Positions 23,628 through 33,100 of a stretch of 37,852 bases of DNA are shown here, one piece after another (position 1 is the first letter of the stretch; the number at the start of each line of letters is the position of its first letter). The notes under the pieces are model-generated. The model had not been told where the DNA came from and searched no databases. It saw only the letters and a program-made list of their open reading frames with translations. The DNA is from Bacteroidales bacterium M2 (GTDB taxonomy: Bacteria > Bacteroidota > Bacteroidia > Bacteroidales > Muribaculaceae), in contig LUJM01000122.1 in NCBI GenBank assembly GCA_001689415.1, positions 1-37,852 on the forward strand, written 5' to 3'. A program made the translations under genes and the position numbers.

Positions 23628-24728
23628 ATGAAAAAAGTATTCAAAATCATCCTGTGGGTGCTGGTAGCAGCAGTATTTGTCGGCACCTTTGTCTTTCTCT
23701 ACAACAACGGCAAGAAGAAAGAAGATGTCTATGCCACTGCGCAGCCGCAACGACTGTCGATCGAACGCAACACTGTGTTAACCGGTAAAATCGAACCGCG
23801 CGACGAAATCGAAATCAAGCCACAGATTTCGGGCATTATCAGCGAAATTAACGTCGAGGCCGGCGACCTCGTAAAGGAAGGCGATGTGATTGCCAAAATC
23901 AAAGTTATACCCGAGGCATCGCAGCTGTCAAATGCTCAGAGCCGCGTAACTAACGCCGAAATCGAACTCGCCGACGCTACTTCGAAGTTCAAACGCGACA
24001 AGGAGCTTTTCAGCAAAGACGTAATCTCGCGCGAAGAATTCGAAACTTCTGAGAAAAACTACAATAAAGCGGTCGAAGAACTCGCTACCGCCCGCGACGC
24101 ATACAATATCGTGCGCGAAGGTGTGAGCCGACTCAATGCCAAGGAGAGCAACACCCTCGTTCGCGCCACTATCACAGGCCTCGTGCTCGATGTGCCTGTC
24201 AAGGTCGGCAGCTCGGTTATCCAGGCCAACACAATGAACGACGGTACTACCGTGGCCAAAATCGCCGACATGAACAAGCTCATCTTCAAGGGCAAAGTCG
24301 ACGAGACCGAGGTCGGCAAGCTCCGCGTAGGCATGCCTATGGACATCACTATCGGCGCGATGCCCGACATACACCCCCTTGCAACTATCGAATATATCTC
24401 GCCCAAGGGCGACGACAGCGGCGGTGCCAACACATTCGAAATCAAGGCAGCGCTCGTTCTCGACGATGTTACCGGGCTGCGTTCGGGTTATTCGGCCAAC
24501 GCCAAGGTTGCCCTCGAGAGTGCCAACAATGTGCTCACCGTGCCCGAATCGGTTGTGACTTTCGAGGGCGACAGCACATTTGTATTCGTGATGACCGACA
24601 GCCTGCCAAAGCCCGAGTACAAGCGTACACCGGTTAAGACTGGCCTGAGCGACGGCATCAACATCGAGGTAAAAGAAGGTATTGATTCTACAGCGGTTCT
24701 CCGTGCAGCCAAAATCGAAGAGAAATGA
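23628..24728 (+). CDS. Periplasmic adaptor (MacA/HlyD-like membrane fusion protein)
   Basis: This 366-residue protein is anchored by one N-terminal helix (6-25). It has the usual adaptor plan: a lipoyl half (EIEIKPQISGIISEINVEAGDLVKEGD, about 63-90), an alpha hairpin (about 99-165), a second lipoyl half (about 178-200), then beta-barrel and membrane-proximal domains. It links the permeases to the TolC-like channel. It overlaps the tolC-like gene by four bases (ATGA). Confidence 0.92.
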   Translation: MKKVFKIILWVLVAAVFVGTFVFLYNNGKKKEDVYATAQPQRLSIERNTVLTGKIEPRDEIEIKPQISGIISEINVEAGDLVKEGDVIAKIKVIPEASQLSNAQSRVTNAEIELADATSKFKRDKELFSKDVISREEFETSEKNYNKAVEELATARDAYNIVREGVSRLNAKESNTLVRATITGLVLDVPVKVGSSVIQANTMNDGTTVAKIADMNKLIFKGKVDETEVGKLRVGMPMDITIGAMPDIHPLATIEYISPKGDDSGGANTFEIKAALVLDDVTGLRSGYSANAKVALESANNVLTVPESVVTFEGDSTFVFVMTDSLPKPEYKRTPVKTGLSDGINIEVKEGIDSTAVLRAAKIEEK

Positions 24729-26020
24729 AAAAAATAACACTTCTGCTTCTGGCACTTATTCCGCTCGCTGCCGGTGCCAAGACATGGACACTCGACGAAT
24801 GCGTCACCTATGCTATCGACCATAATATCGACGTGCTCAACCGCCGCGTAAGCGTGCAGGAAAGCGAATTGGCTGTAACCGAAGCCAAAGACCGATTCCT
24901 GCCTCAGCTACATGCATACGGCTCGCAGAGTTTCAACTTCGGCCGCGGCCTTACCGCCGACAACACCTATGCCAACCGCAACACCTCGTCGTTTTCGGTC
25001 GGGGCCAACCTGAGCCTGCCGATTTTTCAAGGCCTACGCGCCGTGCGTCAGCTTTCATACTCGCGCACTGCCCTCAAAGCCCAGCTCGAGCAGGTAGAGG
25101 CGGCCAAGGACGACGTAACCCTCAATGTGATTAGCCAGTACCTGCAAGCGCTCTACGCTTCCGAGATGCTGCAGGTGGCTAAAAACAATTTGGCAATTTC
25201 GCAGTCCGAACTCAGCCGCAGGCAGGCTTTGCTCGACGCAGGCCGTCTGCCCGGACTCGACATACACGAGGCACGCGCACAGGTCGCCCAGGATGAATTA
25301 TCGGTGACAAATGCCGTCAACGACAGCATACTCGCACGCCTCGACCTTGCTCAGTTGCTCAACCTGCCCGATGCCGACGATTTCGAAATCGCACCCCTTG
25401 GCGACGAAGACATACTGTTGCCAAATCCCGAGCAGATTTTCGAAAACGCACTTCAGTACAACCACACAATGCGTGCCGGACGACTGCAGCAGGAAGCCGC
25501 CGAGAAAAACGTTTCGCTGGCAAAATCGGGCTATATCCCCACACTTTCGTTCAGCGCCGGTCTCGGTACAAACTACTACAAGACCTCAGGCTATCAAAAC
25601 GAGAACTTCGGAGCACAGATGCGCCACAACTTCGCCAAGAGCATCGGTTTCTCGCTCAGTGTGCCTATATTCGATGCCTTCTCGACCCGCAACAACGTGC
25701 GCCGTGCCCGCATACAGCAGGAAAGTCTGCGCCTGCAGTTCGACGATTCGCGCAACCGCCTATACAAAGCTATCATGCAGGCACATACCCAGGCTATAGG
25801 CGCTGTCAAGAAGCAAGAATCGGCACGCATAGCCGTTGAGAGCAGCCTTGCAGCCTTCGAAGCTATGAAAGTGAAGTACGACAATGGCCGCGCCAACGCC
25901 ACCGAGTTCCAAAAAGCCCAGAGCAACTATATCAACTCGCAGGCCCAGGCCGTACAAGCCAAGTACGAACGCATCCTCCGCGCTCGCATCCTCGACTTCT
26001 ACAACACCCGGCACCTATAA
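24725..26020 (+). CDS. TolC-family outer-membrane efflux channel
   Basis: This 431-residue protein has a signal peptide (about 1-18) and then two OEP repeats with the typical helix pairs. WTLDECVTYAIDHNIDVLNRR opens the first repeat, and the second begins near LPNPEQIFENALQYNHTMRAG. PIFQG and PIFDAF turns are present. It forms the outer-membrane exit duct of the tripartite pump. It is the last gene of the operon; a hairpin from the repeat family lies 51 bases downstream and may end the transcript. The substrate of the pump cannot be read from the sequence. Confidence 0.93.
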   Translation: MKKITLLLLALIPLAAGAKTWTLDECVTYAIDHNIDVLNRRVSVQESELAVTEAKDRFLPQLHAYGSQSFNFGRGLTADNTYANRNTSSFSVGANLSLPIFQGLRAVRQLSYSRTALKAQLEQVEAAKDDVTLNVISQYLQALYASEMLQVAKNNLAISQSELSRRQALLDAGRLPGLDIHEARAQVAQDELSVTNAVNDSILARLDLAQLLNLPDADDFEIAPLGDEDILLPNPEQIFENALQYNHTMRAGRLQQEAAEKNVSLAKSGYIPTLSFSAGLGTNYYKTSGYQNENFGAQMRHNFAKSIGFSLSVPIFDAFSTRNNVRRARIQQESLRLQFDDSRNRLYKAIMQAHTQAIGAVKKQESARIAVESSLAAFEAMKVKYDNGRANATEFQKAQSNYINSQAQAVQAKYERILRARILDFYNTRHL

Positions 26021-26048
26021 CCGCAACGCATCATTCTCCCTCCCCTCT

Positions 26049-26110
26049 CTCGCAGGGTAACAACCTCAATAGGAGCTTGGCTCACCATAGCCAAGCTCCT
26101 GTCATATTCC
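26049..26110 (-). repeat. Partial repeat copy D with perfect 12-bp hairpin
   Basis: AGGAGCTTGGCT (26071-26082) and AGCCAAGCTCCT (26089-26100) form a perfect hairpin with a six-base loop. The arm is the core of the window-wide repeat, in reverse orientation, and CTCTCGCAGGGT at 26049-26058 echoes its ACCCTACGAGAG block. It follows tolC and could act as a terminator stem, but no T-run follows. Confidence 0.65.
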
Positions 26111-26226
26111 GGCGTCATACCACGATAATTCGCCCCTGCACATAAACGGCACAAAGGCAAGTACGGCATCTTATGAGTCTGTATGATACCATAACGTGTA
26201 TTATTCCCTCCGATGCCTAATCAAGG

Positions 26227-26778
26227 TTACTTTGGCAATAAAGCTTTGGCTTTTTCATTCTTAAACCACGAACTCCATTCTCCGACAAAATTTGTTATAT
26301 GATAACCATTCTCGCCGTCTCGTTCTACTGTCCAGTTGCATTCATCATCATTCGGAACTATACGCAATAGGTCGCCTTTTTCCTGTTGGAATTGACCCAA
26401 GTGAACTTTGGTATGAGTTGGCTTAAACCATGTGGGGCTTTCTTCTTTTGATAAAATAAAGAATCGCACACCGTCGATGCAAGTCATATAGCATTTATTG
26501 GTCCTCACAAAACCGAGAATCTCCGGCAATCCGGTTGTACCATTAATTGCAGTAATGGTAAAAACCGAATCATCTGATTTTGACACAAGTACTTGGTCGT
26601 AGATAGGATGTATATCGTTGGCTTTTAGAAATGGAACGATGCTACCGCTTAGAAACTCTACAAGTTTAGAATCTGTAATTGCTGCTTCTTCTACATCCAC
26701 ATTGAGAGTCTCGATCTCGGCCTTTACCGACATTGCAACTATCATCACCAATATACATGTAATAATCAAGTGTTTCAT
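26227..26778 (-). CDS. Small secreted protein of unknown function
   Basis: This 183-residue protein has a signal peptide (about 1-20, MKHLIITCILVMIVAMSVKA) with no lipobox cysteine. The mature part starts with an acidic stretch (EIETLNVDVEEA). It is probably beta-rich, with FTITAINGTTGLPEILGFV, MTCIDGVRFFILSKEE, and a tryptophan-rich C-terminus (NFVGEWSSWFKNE). Three mature cysteines are visible. I do not recognise the family. It is monocistronic with a consensus promoter and sits between copies of the intergenic repeat, so it may have been inserted or moved with them. Confidence 0.7.
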   Translation of the reverse strand: MKHLIITCILVMIVAMSVKAEIETLNVDVEEAAITDSKLVEFLSGSIVPFLKANDIHPIYDQVLVSKSDDSVFTITAINGTTGLPEILGFVRTNKCYMTCIDGVRFFILSKEESPTWFKPTHTKVHLGQFQQEKGDLLRIVPNDDECNWTVERDGENGYHITNFVGEWSSWFKNEKAKALLPK

Positions 26779-26809
26779 AAATAGTGCTGATTAATATTTT
26801 AGCTGCTCT

Positions 26810-26840
26810 CAAAGTTAAGAAAAATTGCCGAATAAGCAAA
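26810..26840 (-). promoter_or_regulatory. Promoter for the small secreted protein
   Basis: On the minus strand, TTTG (26837-26840), 19 bases, then TAACTTTG (26810-26817) match the consensus, 31 bases before the ATG. Confidence 0.7.
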
Positions 26841-26883
26841 ATAACTTACTGCATAACAACGAAATATTATGCGCCCCAGAGCC

Positions 26884-27032
26884 AAGCTTCAATTAGGCAA
26901 TACAGATTCGCTGATTATCAACACACGATCTAACCGACAGCTCGTAGAGTCGCGGCACAATGCTGTTTACCTAAAGTTGATTAATCAAAAGGACAGCAAC
27001 GATAGGAGCTTGGCTCTCAGAGACAAGCCTCG
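26884..27032 (-). repeat. Dispersed repeat, copy B (reverse orientation)
   Basis: The reverse complement follows copy A through CGAGGCTTGTCT, GAGAGCCAAGCTCCTATCG and TAAACAGCATTGTGCCGCG, then CGGTTAGAT and GCGAATC blocks that in copy A lie after its 68-base duplication. A 16-base imperfect direct repeat (CAAGC-TC-ATTAGGC) is found at both ends (26884 and 27024). Confidence 0.8.
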
Positions 27033-27069
27033 ATTAGGCGTTGGTATTCAAAATATTAGCAATACTGGC

Positions 27070-27193
27070 CGAGGCCTGTCTAATAGGAGAGCCAAGCTCC
27101 TATCGATGACACGCTTTCGCCTTAAGTAAACACCATTGTGCCGCGACCCAACGAGAGGGCGTGATACTGAAACGAACCCTTAAGTTAACAGCA
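27070..27193 (+). repeat. Dispersed repeat, copy C
   Basis: Bases 27070-27161 align to 1-92 without gaps. A second CCCTTAAGTTAACAGCA block at 27177-27193 begins the duplicated unit seen in copy A but breaks off. Copies B and C face each other with 37 bases between them. Confidence 0.85.
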
Positions 27194-27296
27194 GAAAATC
27201 GTCTTATATCACTACCGACCTTCAAAAACCATTACCTAAACCTTAAACTCAAACCTTAAACCGGGTCTCAACGAAAAAATAAAAACACAAAAAAAT

Positions 27297-27327
27297 CGAC
27301 GGGCGTGCCATCAAGGCATGCCCGTCG
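27297..27327 (-). terminator. Intrinsic terminator of the SusCD operon
   Basis: CGACGGGCGTGCC (27297-27309) and GGCATGCCCGTCG (27315-27327) pair along 13 positions with one G-U. On the minus strand the stem is followed directly by a run of seven T, a textbook intrinsic terminator. Confidence 0.88.
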
Positions 27328-27388
27328 GGAGGCTTAAGATCTATCAATAAAAGTGAATCAAGCCTTAGATTGCACCTTTGTTTATATC

Positions 27389-27416
27389 GCTTGTGCAAGC
27401 CTGTGCTTGCACAAGC
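27389..27416 (-). other. Perfect 12-bp hairpin after the last SusCD operon gene
   Basis: GCTTGTGCAAGC and GCTTGCACAAGC pair around a CTGT loop, eight bases after the lipoprotein stop. No T-run follows. It may protect the mRNA 3' end upstream of the true terminator. Confidence 0.6.
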
Positions 27417-27423
27417 TGCCAAA

Positions 27424-27921
27424 TCATATATCGTCTGCTACGAAACCTGTGCGGCGATAACCCTTTAAGGTGTAAATCGTACCGGGGTCGTCGCTATATT
27501 CGAGATTAAGCTCAATAGCGTCGGCCGGCATCTCCGACGGAGTGAGGGCTGCGCCAAACACAACCTTGCCGCCGGTAACGGTGACCAGCATGTCGGTACC
27601 GTCGTCGAAGGGTATCTCGTTGACCATAGGGGTGGTCGAACCGAAAGTCAGCGAAGCGACATCACAAGGCACTTCCACCTTGGTTACAGGGCTCCAGAAG
27701 TTGCCAAGGTCATCGACCCAGAGTGTTTTGCCGTCGTCGGCATTGCCGTTGTAAGTGATGATCATAAACTGCGATGTAATCTGCTCTTCGCCGATATATG
27801 CGCAGACCATCCATTCTCCGGCAAGGTTGACCGTCGAGGTCATGGGAATCTCGTCTTTGCTGCACGAGCTTACTACCACGGCAAGCATCAGAGCGAGGAT
27901 GTATGTGATATATTTCTTCAT
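27424..27921 (-). CDS. SusCD-associated lipoprotein, lipid-binding (lipocalin-like) type
   Basis: This 165-residue lipoprotein has a signal peptide ending in VVSSC (lipobox Cys20), so it is anchored in the outer membrane. The mature part opens with LAGEWMVCAYI, the typical start of lipocalin-like or Lipid_bd (putative hydrolase) proteins of Bacteroidetes, and continues in beta strands (MIITYNGN, WVDDLGNFW, MLVTVTGGKVVF). It is the last gene of the SusC-SusD operon, nine bases after the Ig-like lipoprotein. It probably binds the ligand or helps the SusCD complex. The specific substrate is unknown. Confidence 0.72.
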   Translation of the reverse strand: MKKYITYILALMLAVVVSSCSKDEIPMTSTVNLAGEWMVCAYIGEEQITSQFMIITYNGNADDGKTLWVDDLGNFWSPVTKVEVPCDVASLTFGSTTPMVNEIPFDDGTDMLVTVTGGKVVFGAALTPSEMPADAIELNLEYSDDPGTIYTLKGYRRTGFVADDI

Positions 27922-27930
27922 ATCCGTTGA

Positions 27931-28626
27931 TTATTTTGCGATGGTAACATTGAAGAGATAGTTATACTCGGTATAGTCGCAAGTCCACGACATGGTGCCG
28001 GCTTCAGCATCGAGCTTACCATTGGTAAGAGCGTTTGCCGAGTCACCCCATCCTGCCAGATAGCTGTCGAGGAGTGTGATATTGCCGTCGGCATCGATTT
28101 CCACTTCGCCTTCGAGGGCATATGCGCTGCCGTAGCCGCGAACCTGGGCGTAGAAACCGCCGAGAAGGTCGGAGATATGGTAAGTACCGTCGCCATTACC
28201 ATATACGGTTATCGAGCACGCATTCACGCCGAAGAAATTCGAACCATTGAGGTTGGTATCGCCGGTAGTGGTGTAGAATCCCGATGCCTTGTCGTCGGCA
28301 TCGGCAACGAGCACATAGCGCTGCGAACTTGCCGAGAATCCGTCGGGGTTGACTGCCGAGTAAACAATCGAGTAGTAGCCGGGCTTGGGGTTCTGGGTGT
28401 CCATATTGGTCGACACCTTCACCTGGGAGGTAATATCCTCGCCCTGCATCGTTGCGCTGTAGCCGGGGTCTACGAATGGGGTTCCGGCCGGTGCAATCAT
28501 GTAGGTGGGACCTTCGAGCTCGATCACGGCATAATATGTGATACCGGTCAGGCCATTGGTGTCCTCGCTGCAAGATGTGCTCAGCAAGCCCAGCGCGAGG
28601 GCTATGATTGATATGTATTTTTTCAT
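27931..28626 (-). CDS. Ig-like surface lipoprotein of the SusCD operon (DUF5011/5012 style)
   Basis: This 231-residue lipoprotein has its lipobox at LLSTSC (Cys19). Residues about 30-110 form a bacterial Ig-like domain with the DUF5011 pattern (IAPAGTPFVDPGYSA, NPKPGYYSIVYSAVNPDG). The rest (about 115-231) is a beta-rich domain with repeated GDGTYHISD and Gly/Tyr motifs, as in DUF5012 proteins coded next to SusD. It is likely a surface-exposed ligand-binding accessory to SusD. The gene lies 24 bases after susD-like and nine before the last gene. Confidence 0.75.
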   Translation of the reverse strand: MKKYISIIALALGLLSTSCSEDTNGLTGITYYAVIELEGPTYMIAPAGTPFVDPGYSATMQGEDITSQVKVSTNMDTQNPKPGYYSIVYSAVNPDGFSASSQRYVLVADADDKASGFYTTTGDTNLNGSNFFGVNACSITVYGNGDGTYHISDLLGGFYAQVRGYGSAYALEGEVEIDADGNITLLDSYLAGWGDSANALTNGKLDAEAGTMSWTCDYTEYNYLFNVTIAK

Positions 28627-28650
28627 CTTGTTGCTTGTTTGATGTTTGGA

Positions 28651-30144
28651 TTATTCGGCCCAGAAAATGGGTTTGCCGTAATCTGTGTTTAAGAACTCAG
28701 GGGCGTTCTCGTTACGGTTAGACGAAGCTTCGGGATAGGGCCAGCGCTGCAGTACCTTGTTGCTGCCAAGATCGGCATTGACAAACAAGGGGGTATAGAG
28801 GGTGCCGGGCACCAGCAGCGACGGGTTGAAGGTATCGTTGAGCTCGTTGTAGATCTGCTCACCGGTCACGCTGCCGAATGTGGGATAACCCAGACGGCGC
28901 ATCTCGCAGTATGCCTCGAAGGGGTTGATACCGGCAAGGGCAACCCATTTCTGGATACCGATGCACTCGGCATATTTGGCGTTGTCGTAGGGGTAAACCT
29001 CGAGCACTTTTTCCGCGCCGCTCACGCCTGCGCCTTCAAACGATGCCTCGATAGCTGCCTCATAGTATTCCTGAGCCTTTGCTGCGCTGCCGTAGCGAGC
29101 CTCATACTCCGAAAGGAAGAATTTGATTTCTGCCACAGAGATGAGCACTACGGGATCGTCGTACTTCACATTGGGGCGGCACCAGTAACCTGCCTTGTAG
29201 CTCTTGGTGGTGGCGAAGTTAGTGCCCGATACACCGCCGGTATATTCCTTCTTGTCGGTGTTGGGGTTGAACCACGCTTTCAGGCGGGCATCGTCGGCAA
29301 CGTTCATTGCGGCGAAGAGCGACAGGTTGAGAACCACGTTGCTCTGGGTAGAACCGAAATAGGTAGCGAACTCTTCCTGATAGAAGGGGTTGGCGTGGCC
29401 GCTTTCGTTAGCCCAGCAACCTGCCCAAGCCACATCTTCGGTGGGGAAGTTGTCCTCGGCGATGAGGGCGTCGAGCTGAGCCTTTACATCTACAGCCTTG
29501 CTTTCGCGCATAAGGAGTCGGAGTTTGAGAGCATTCGCAACCTGAATCCACTTGTCGGCACGTGCGCCGGGGAGCAGGAAGTTGGTGCAGACTTTCTCTG
29601 TACCGAGGCATTTGGCCTTGGCGTCGTCGAGTTCCTTGATCAGGCCGGCATATATATCCTTGCCGTCGTCATACTTGGGGGTGATATTGTCGGGGTTGAG
29701 GGCCTCGCTGTAGGGTATCGCGCCATAGACATCTACCAGCGCCTGGTAGCTTGCAGCTCGAAGCACTGTAGCGGCGAGGATATTGCCGTTGCTGCCGCTG
29801 GCCTCTGATTTGGCAATCACTGTCGACAGGTTCTGGAGTGTTCCGGTCGAAAGAGTGGTATACATACGGCTCGAGAGCGATGCGCTCTGTTTGAAGCGGC
29901 TATAGTCAAGGTAGTTCGATGTGCCGAACATCTGGGCGTATTGCTGTGCGAAATACCCTGAAGGAATACGCAGTAAGTCGCTGTAGCAGGTGGCAAAGCA
30001 CATCTCTGTACCGGGGAAGATAAGGTCCTCGGAGACATTGCTGCCACTGGGTGAGTTGGGGCTGTCGTTGATGTCGAGGTAATCACCGCACGAAGACAGT
30101 GCAAGCGACATTGCGACAAGGCCCGATACTAATATTTTTTTCAT
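28651..30144 (-). CDS. SusD/RagB-family outer-membrane lipoprotein (SusD-like_2 type)
   Basis: This 497-residue lipoprotein has its lipobox at LALSSC (Cys19), followed by GDYLDINDSPN. The N-terminal DYLDINxxPN and LIFPGTEMCFA segments and the helical TPR-like body (ASYQALVDVYGAIPYSEA, about 130-150) match the SusD-like_2 group. SusD proteins cap the SusC channel from outside and deliver ligand. It follows susC-like by 14 bases. No glycosidase is linked, so the ligand could be an oligosaccharide or a peptide. Confidence 0.9.
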   Translation of the reverse strand: MKKILVSGLVAMSLALSSCGDYLDINDSPNSPSGSNVSEDLIFPGTEMCFATCYSDLLRIPSGYFAQQYAQMFGTSNYLDYSRFKQSASLSSRMYTTLSTGTLQNLSTVIAKSEASGSNGNILAATVLRAASYQALVDVYGAIPYSEALNPDNITPKYDDGKDIYAGLIKELDDAKAKCLGTEKVCTNFLLPGARADKWIQVANALKLRLLMRESKAVDVKAQLDALIAEDNFPTEDVAWAGCWANESGHANPFYQEEFATYFGSTQSNVVLNLSLFAAMNVADDARLKAWFNPNTDKKEYTGGVSGTNFATTKSYKAGYWCRPNVKYDDPVVLISVAEIKFFLSEYEARYGSAAKAQEYYEAAIEASFEGAGVSGAEKVLEVYPYDNAKYAECIGIQKWVALAGINPFEAYCEMRRLGYPTFGSVTGEQIYNELNDTFNPSLLVPGTLYTPLFVNADLGSNKVLQRWPYPEASSNRNENAPEFLNTDYGKPIFWAE

Positions 30145-30158
30145 TTCTGAATGTGCGG

Positions 30159-33100
30159 TTAGAAGTTAACTTTTAAGTTCACGCCGAAGCTGCGGCACGA
30201 GGGGTTTGAGTAGAGTTCGCCGAAACCGTAGGCAAGGTCGGTGCTGCCGGTTACTGTGGTTGTCTCGGGGTCGACATAACGGTTGTCCTTGCCGGTCCAC
30301 AGGAAGGGGTTGTTGCAGTATGCTGTCAGCACTACATCGCTCAGGCATATGCTCTTGAGCCACTTGGCGGGCAGGTTCCATGTGAGCGAGATATTGCGAA
30401 TCTTGCAATATGTGCGGTCGGTGAGGTATGCAAGGCCGCCTTGTCCCCAGCCTTTCTCGCTGAAGTAGTTCTGGAAGCTGCTGTTGGCAACGTAGATAGG
30501 CTGTGTGTTGGGGACGAAAGAATTTGGAACGCCTTCGCTGTCGTAACCGGTTGCCACTACCGAACCGGGGATGATGAAGGGTCGGCGTTCGTTCTGCTCG
30601 GTTACAACACCGTTGCCGGTAAACTGCATCAGGTTCTTGGTACGCGAGAACATCTTGCCACCGTAGCGGATATCGAATGCTGCACTGAGTGTTACGTCGA
30701 AGATACGGATCGAGGTAGTGATACCGCCTGTCCAGTCGTGGTTCATGTCGAAACCTGTAGCCTCAAGCGTAGATCCAATCACGGGCTGGCCGTCGGTGCC
30801 TACAATAGGAGCGCCATAATAGGGGCTATCCTTTTGGGTTACGAACTGGGGCAAGTATGTATAGTACTGACCCAGGGGCTTGCCCTGCTCGGCGTACATG
30901 TATACGGCATCGTTGCCGGCTGAGAACGAGTAAATGGTCACCTTGCCACCTTCGAGACTTTCGGGCATCGAGAGCACCTTGTTGTGGTTCTTGGTGAAGT
31001 TGAAGCCGAGTTCCCATGTGAAGTTCTTGGTCTGGATAGGAACGGTGTTGACCATGAGTTCTACACCGCGGTTGCGAACCTTACCGAAGTTTGTCACCTG
31101 GGCCGAGAAACCTGTTGAGGGGTCTACAGGAAGGGTGAAAATCTGGTCGTTGGTATCGCGGTTATAGTAGCTGGCATCGATATCGATACGGCCGTTGAAG
31201 AACTTGAGGTTTGCACCGACTTCGAATTCCGATGTCATTTCAGGGCGAAGACTCGACGAGCCCGAGGTGGTAGAAGCGCGGAATGCATTGACCGAATTCA
31301 TCGGGAACGAGATGATGTCTCTTGCATATGTACCGTCGGCATAGGCCTGAATATAGTTTGTGGCTGTGTAGTAGGGGCTGGCATCGTTACCGGTCTTACC
31401 GTAGGCCACACGAACCTTACCGAAGGTGAGCACGCTGTTCGACGGAATCCACTTGGTGAAGATACCGCTCAGGGTTACACCGGGATAGAAGAACGAGTTA
31501 TTGCCTTTGGGCAGTGTCGACGACCAATCGTTGCGGGCTGTGATATCGAGGTATACCCACTCATCCCAGCCAAGCATCACATCGCCGAATACGCCTACGA
31601 GGCGGCGTTTCTGTTCCGATTCGTTGAGCACCGAGCGCGAAGCGCCGTTGCTGAGCATCCAGAAGTCGGTGTAGATAGCGAGGTTGTCGGTCTGACCCTG
31701 CATCCAGCGGTAACCGCGTTCGTTGATATTCATACCTACTGTAGCAGAGAGGTCGAAGCGGCTGTCGAAGAACTTACGCTGATAGTTTGCCAGGAAGTCG
31801 TGGTTGAGCTCGTGCTGGCGGCGATACTGTGCATAAACGCTACCGGCCTGGTTCATCGAGGATGGTGGGTAACCCATGTCATCGGTGATAAGGGCATCGT
31901 CGAGGGCGATTTCGGGTGTACCGATCTTGAGGTCATAATCCGAATAATCGAAACCGAAGCGGTATGTGAGAGTCATACCCTTGATAGGGAAGAGGTCGAG
32001 CTGCATCTTGCCGAAGGTCTGTTTGCCTTCGAGCACGTTGTAGTTGTTTGCCAGCGCCCAGTAGGGGTTGGTGATACCGTAGGGGGTGAAGTAAGCCTCG
32101 GGAGCATTGAAGGGGCTCGAGAGGTCTTTCATATCTACGATCGAGATGTCGCGCGGCATTTCGAGAATACCGTCGATAGCAAATGCGCCCTGGTCCGATG
32201 CTACGGTCTTGGTTTTCCAGTTGGCAAAGTTCATGTTTGCCGACACCTTGATCCATTTCTCGGGCTGATAGCTTGCGCGGGCTGAGATTGTATTGCGGCG
32301 GTAGCTGTCGGCATCGGTAGGCATAACACCGTTGTTGTCGGTATATGAGTACGATGCATAGAAGGTCATCTTTTCGTCCTTGCTCACACCGCTGATCGAT
32401 ACATTGTGATTCTGCTGGAAGCCGGTGTCGTAGAAGTCGCGCACGTTGTTTTTCTTCGCGTCATATTTGTGTATGAGCTGCGAGTTGTTCCAAATCGGGC
32501 CGTAGACCTGGGTGCTGCCGTCGAGGGTGGGACCCCACGAGCCGTTTTCGATAAATGTCTGGTTGCCTTGCCAGCCCTGGCCCCACTTGTTCTGCATTTC
32601 GGGGATGAGGCTCACGTTGTTCCATTCAAGACCGCCGCTGTAGGTAACGCTGTAGTGCTTGCCGTCGGTTTTGCGACCGGTCTTGGTTGTGATGATAATC
32701 ACACCGTTGCTGGCACGGCTGCCGTAGAGAGCAGTTGCCGCAGCGCCTTTGAGCACTGTGAGCGATGCAATGTCGTCGGGTGCGATATTGCTCACACCAC
32801 CGGCGGCAACAGCATGGCCCTGTACGCCGCGCGACGAAGACTCCAAGGGCACACCGTCGACTACATAGAGGGGCTGGTTGGAACCGTTGATCGAACCAAG
32901 GCCGCGGATAGTGACGTTATTGGCCGAACCGGGGTCCGACGATGTTGTCTGAATCTGAAGACCGGCCACTTTGCCTTGCAGAGCCTGCATCACATTGGTT
33001 GTGCGTGCCTTTTCGATTTCGGCACCGTCGACCTGTGTGGCGGCAAAGCCGAGGCTCTTCTCGCTTCGTGTGATACCGAGGGCGGTAACCACTACTTCGT

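Larger units (their letters stand above)
26779..27423. other. Intergenic region holding repeat copies B and C and a terminator
   Basis: A stretch of 645 bases with no credible gene. It holds the promoter of the small secreted protein, two facing repeat copies and the terminator hairpins of the SusCD operon. An 86-codon frame at 26869-27129 runs across both repeat copies and is not counted as a gene. Confidence 0.65.

Noticed and set aside
26869..27129. 86-codon plus-strand reading frame
   Set aside because: It runs across both facing repeat copies and changes with their orientation. It has no signal, domain or promoter and is a chance frame.
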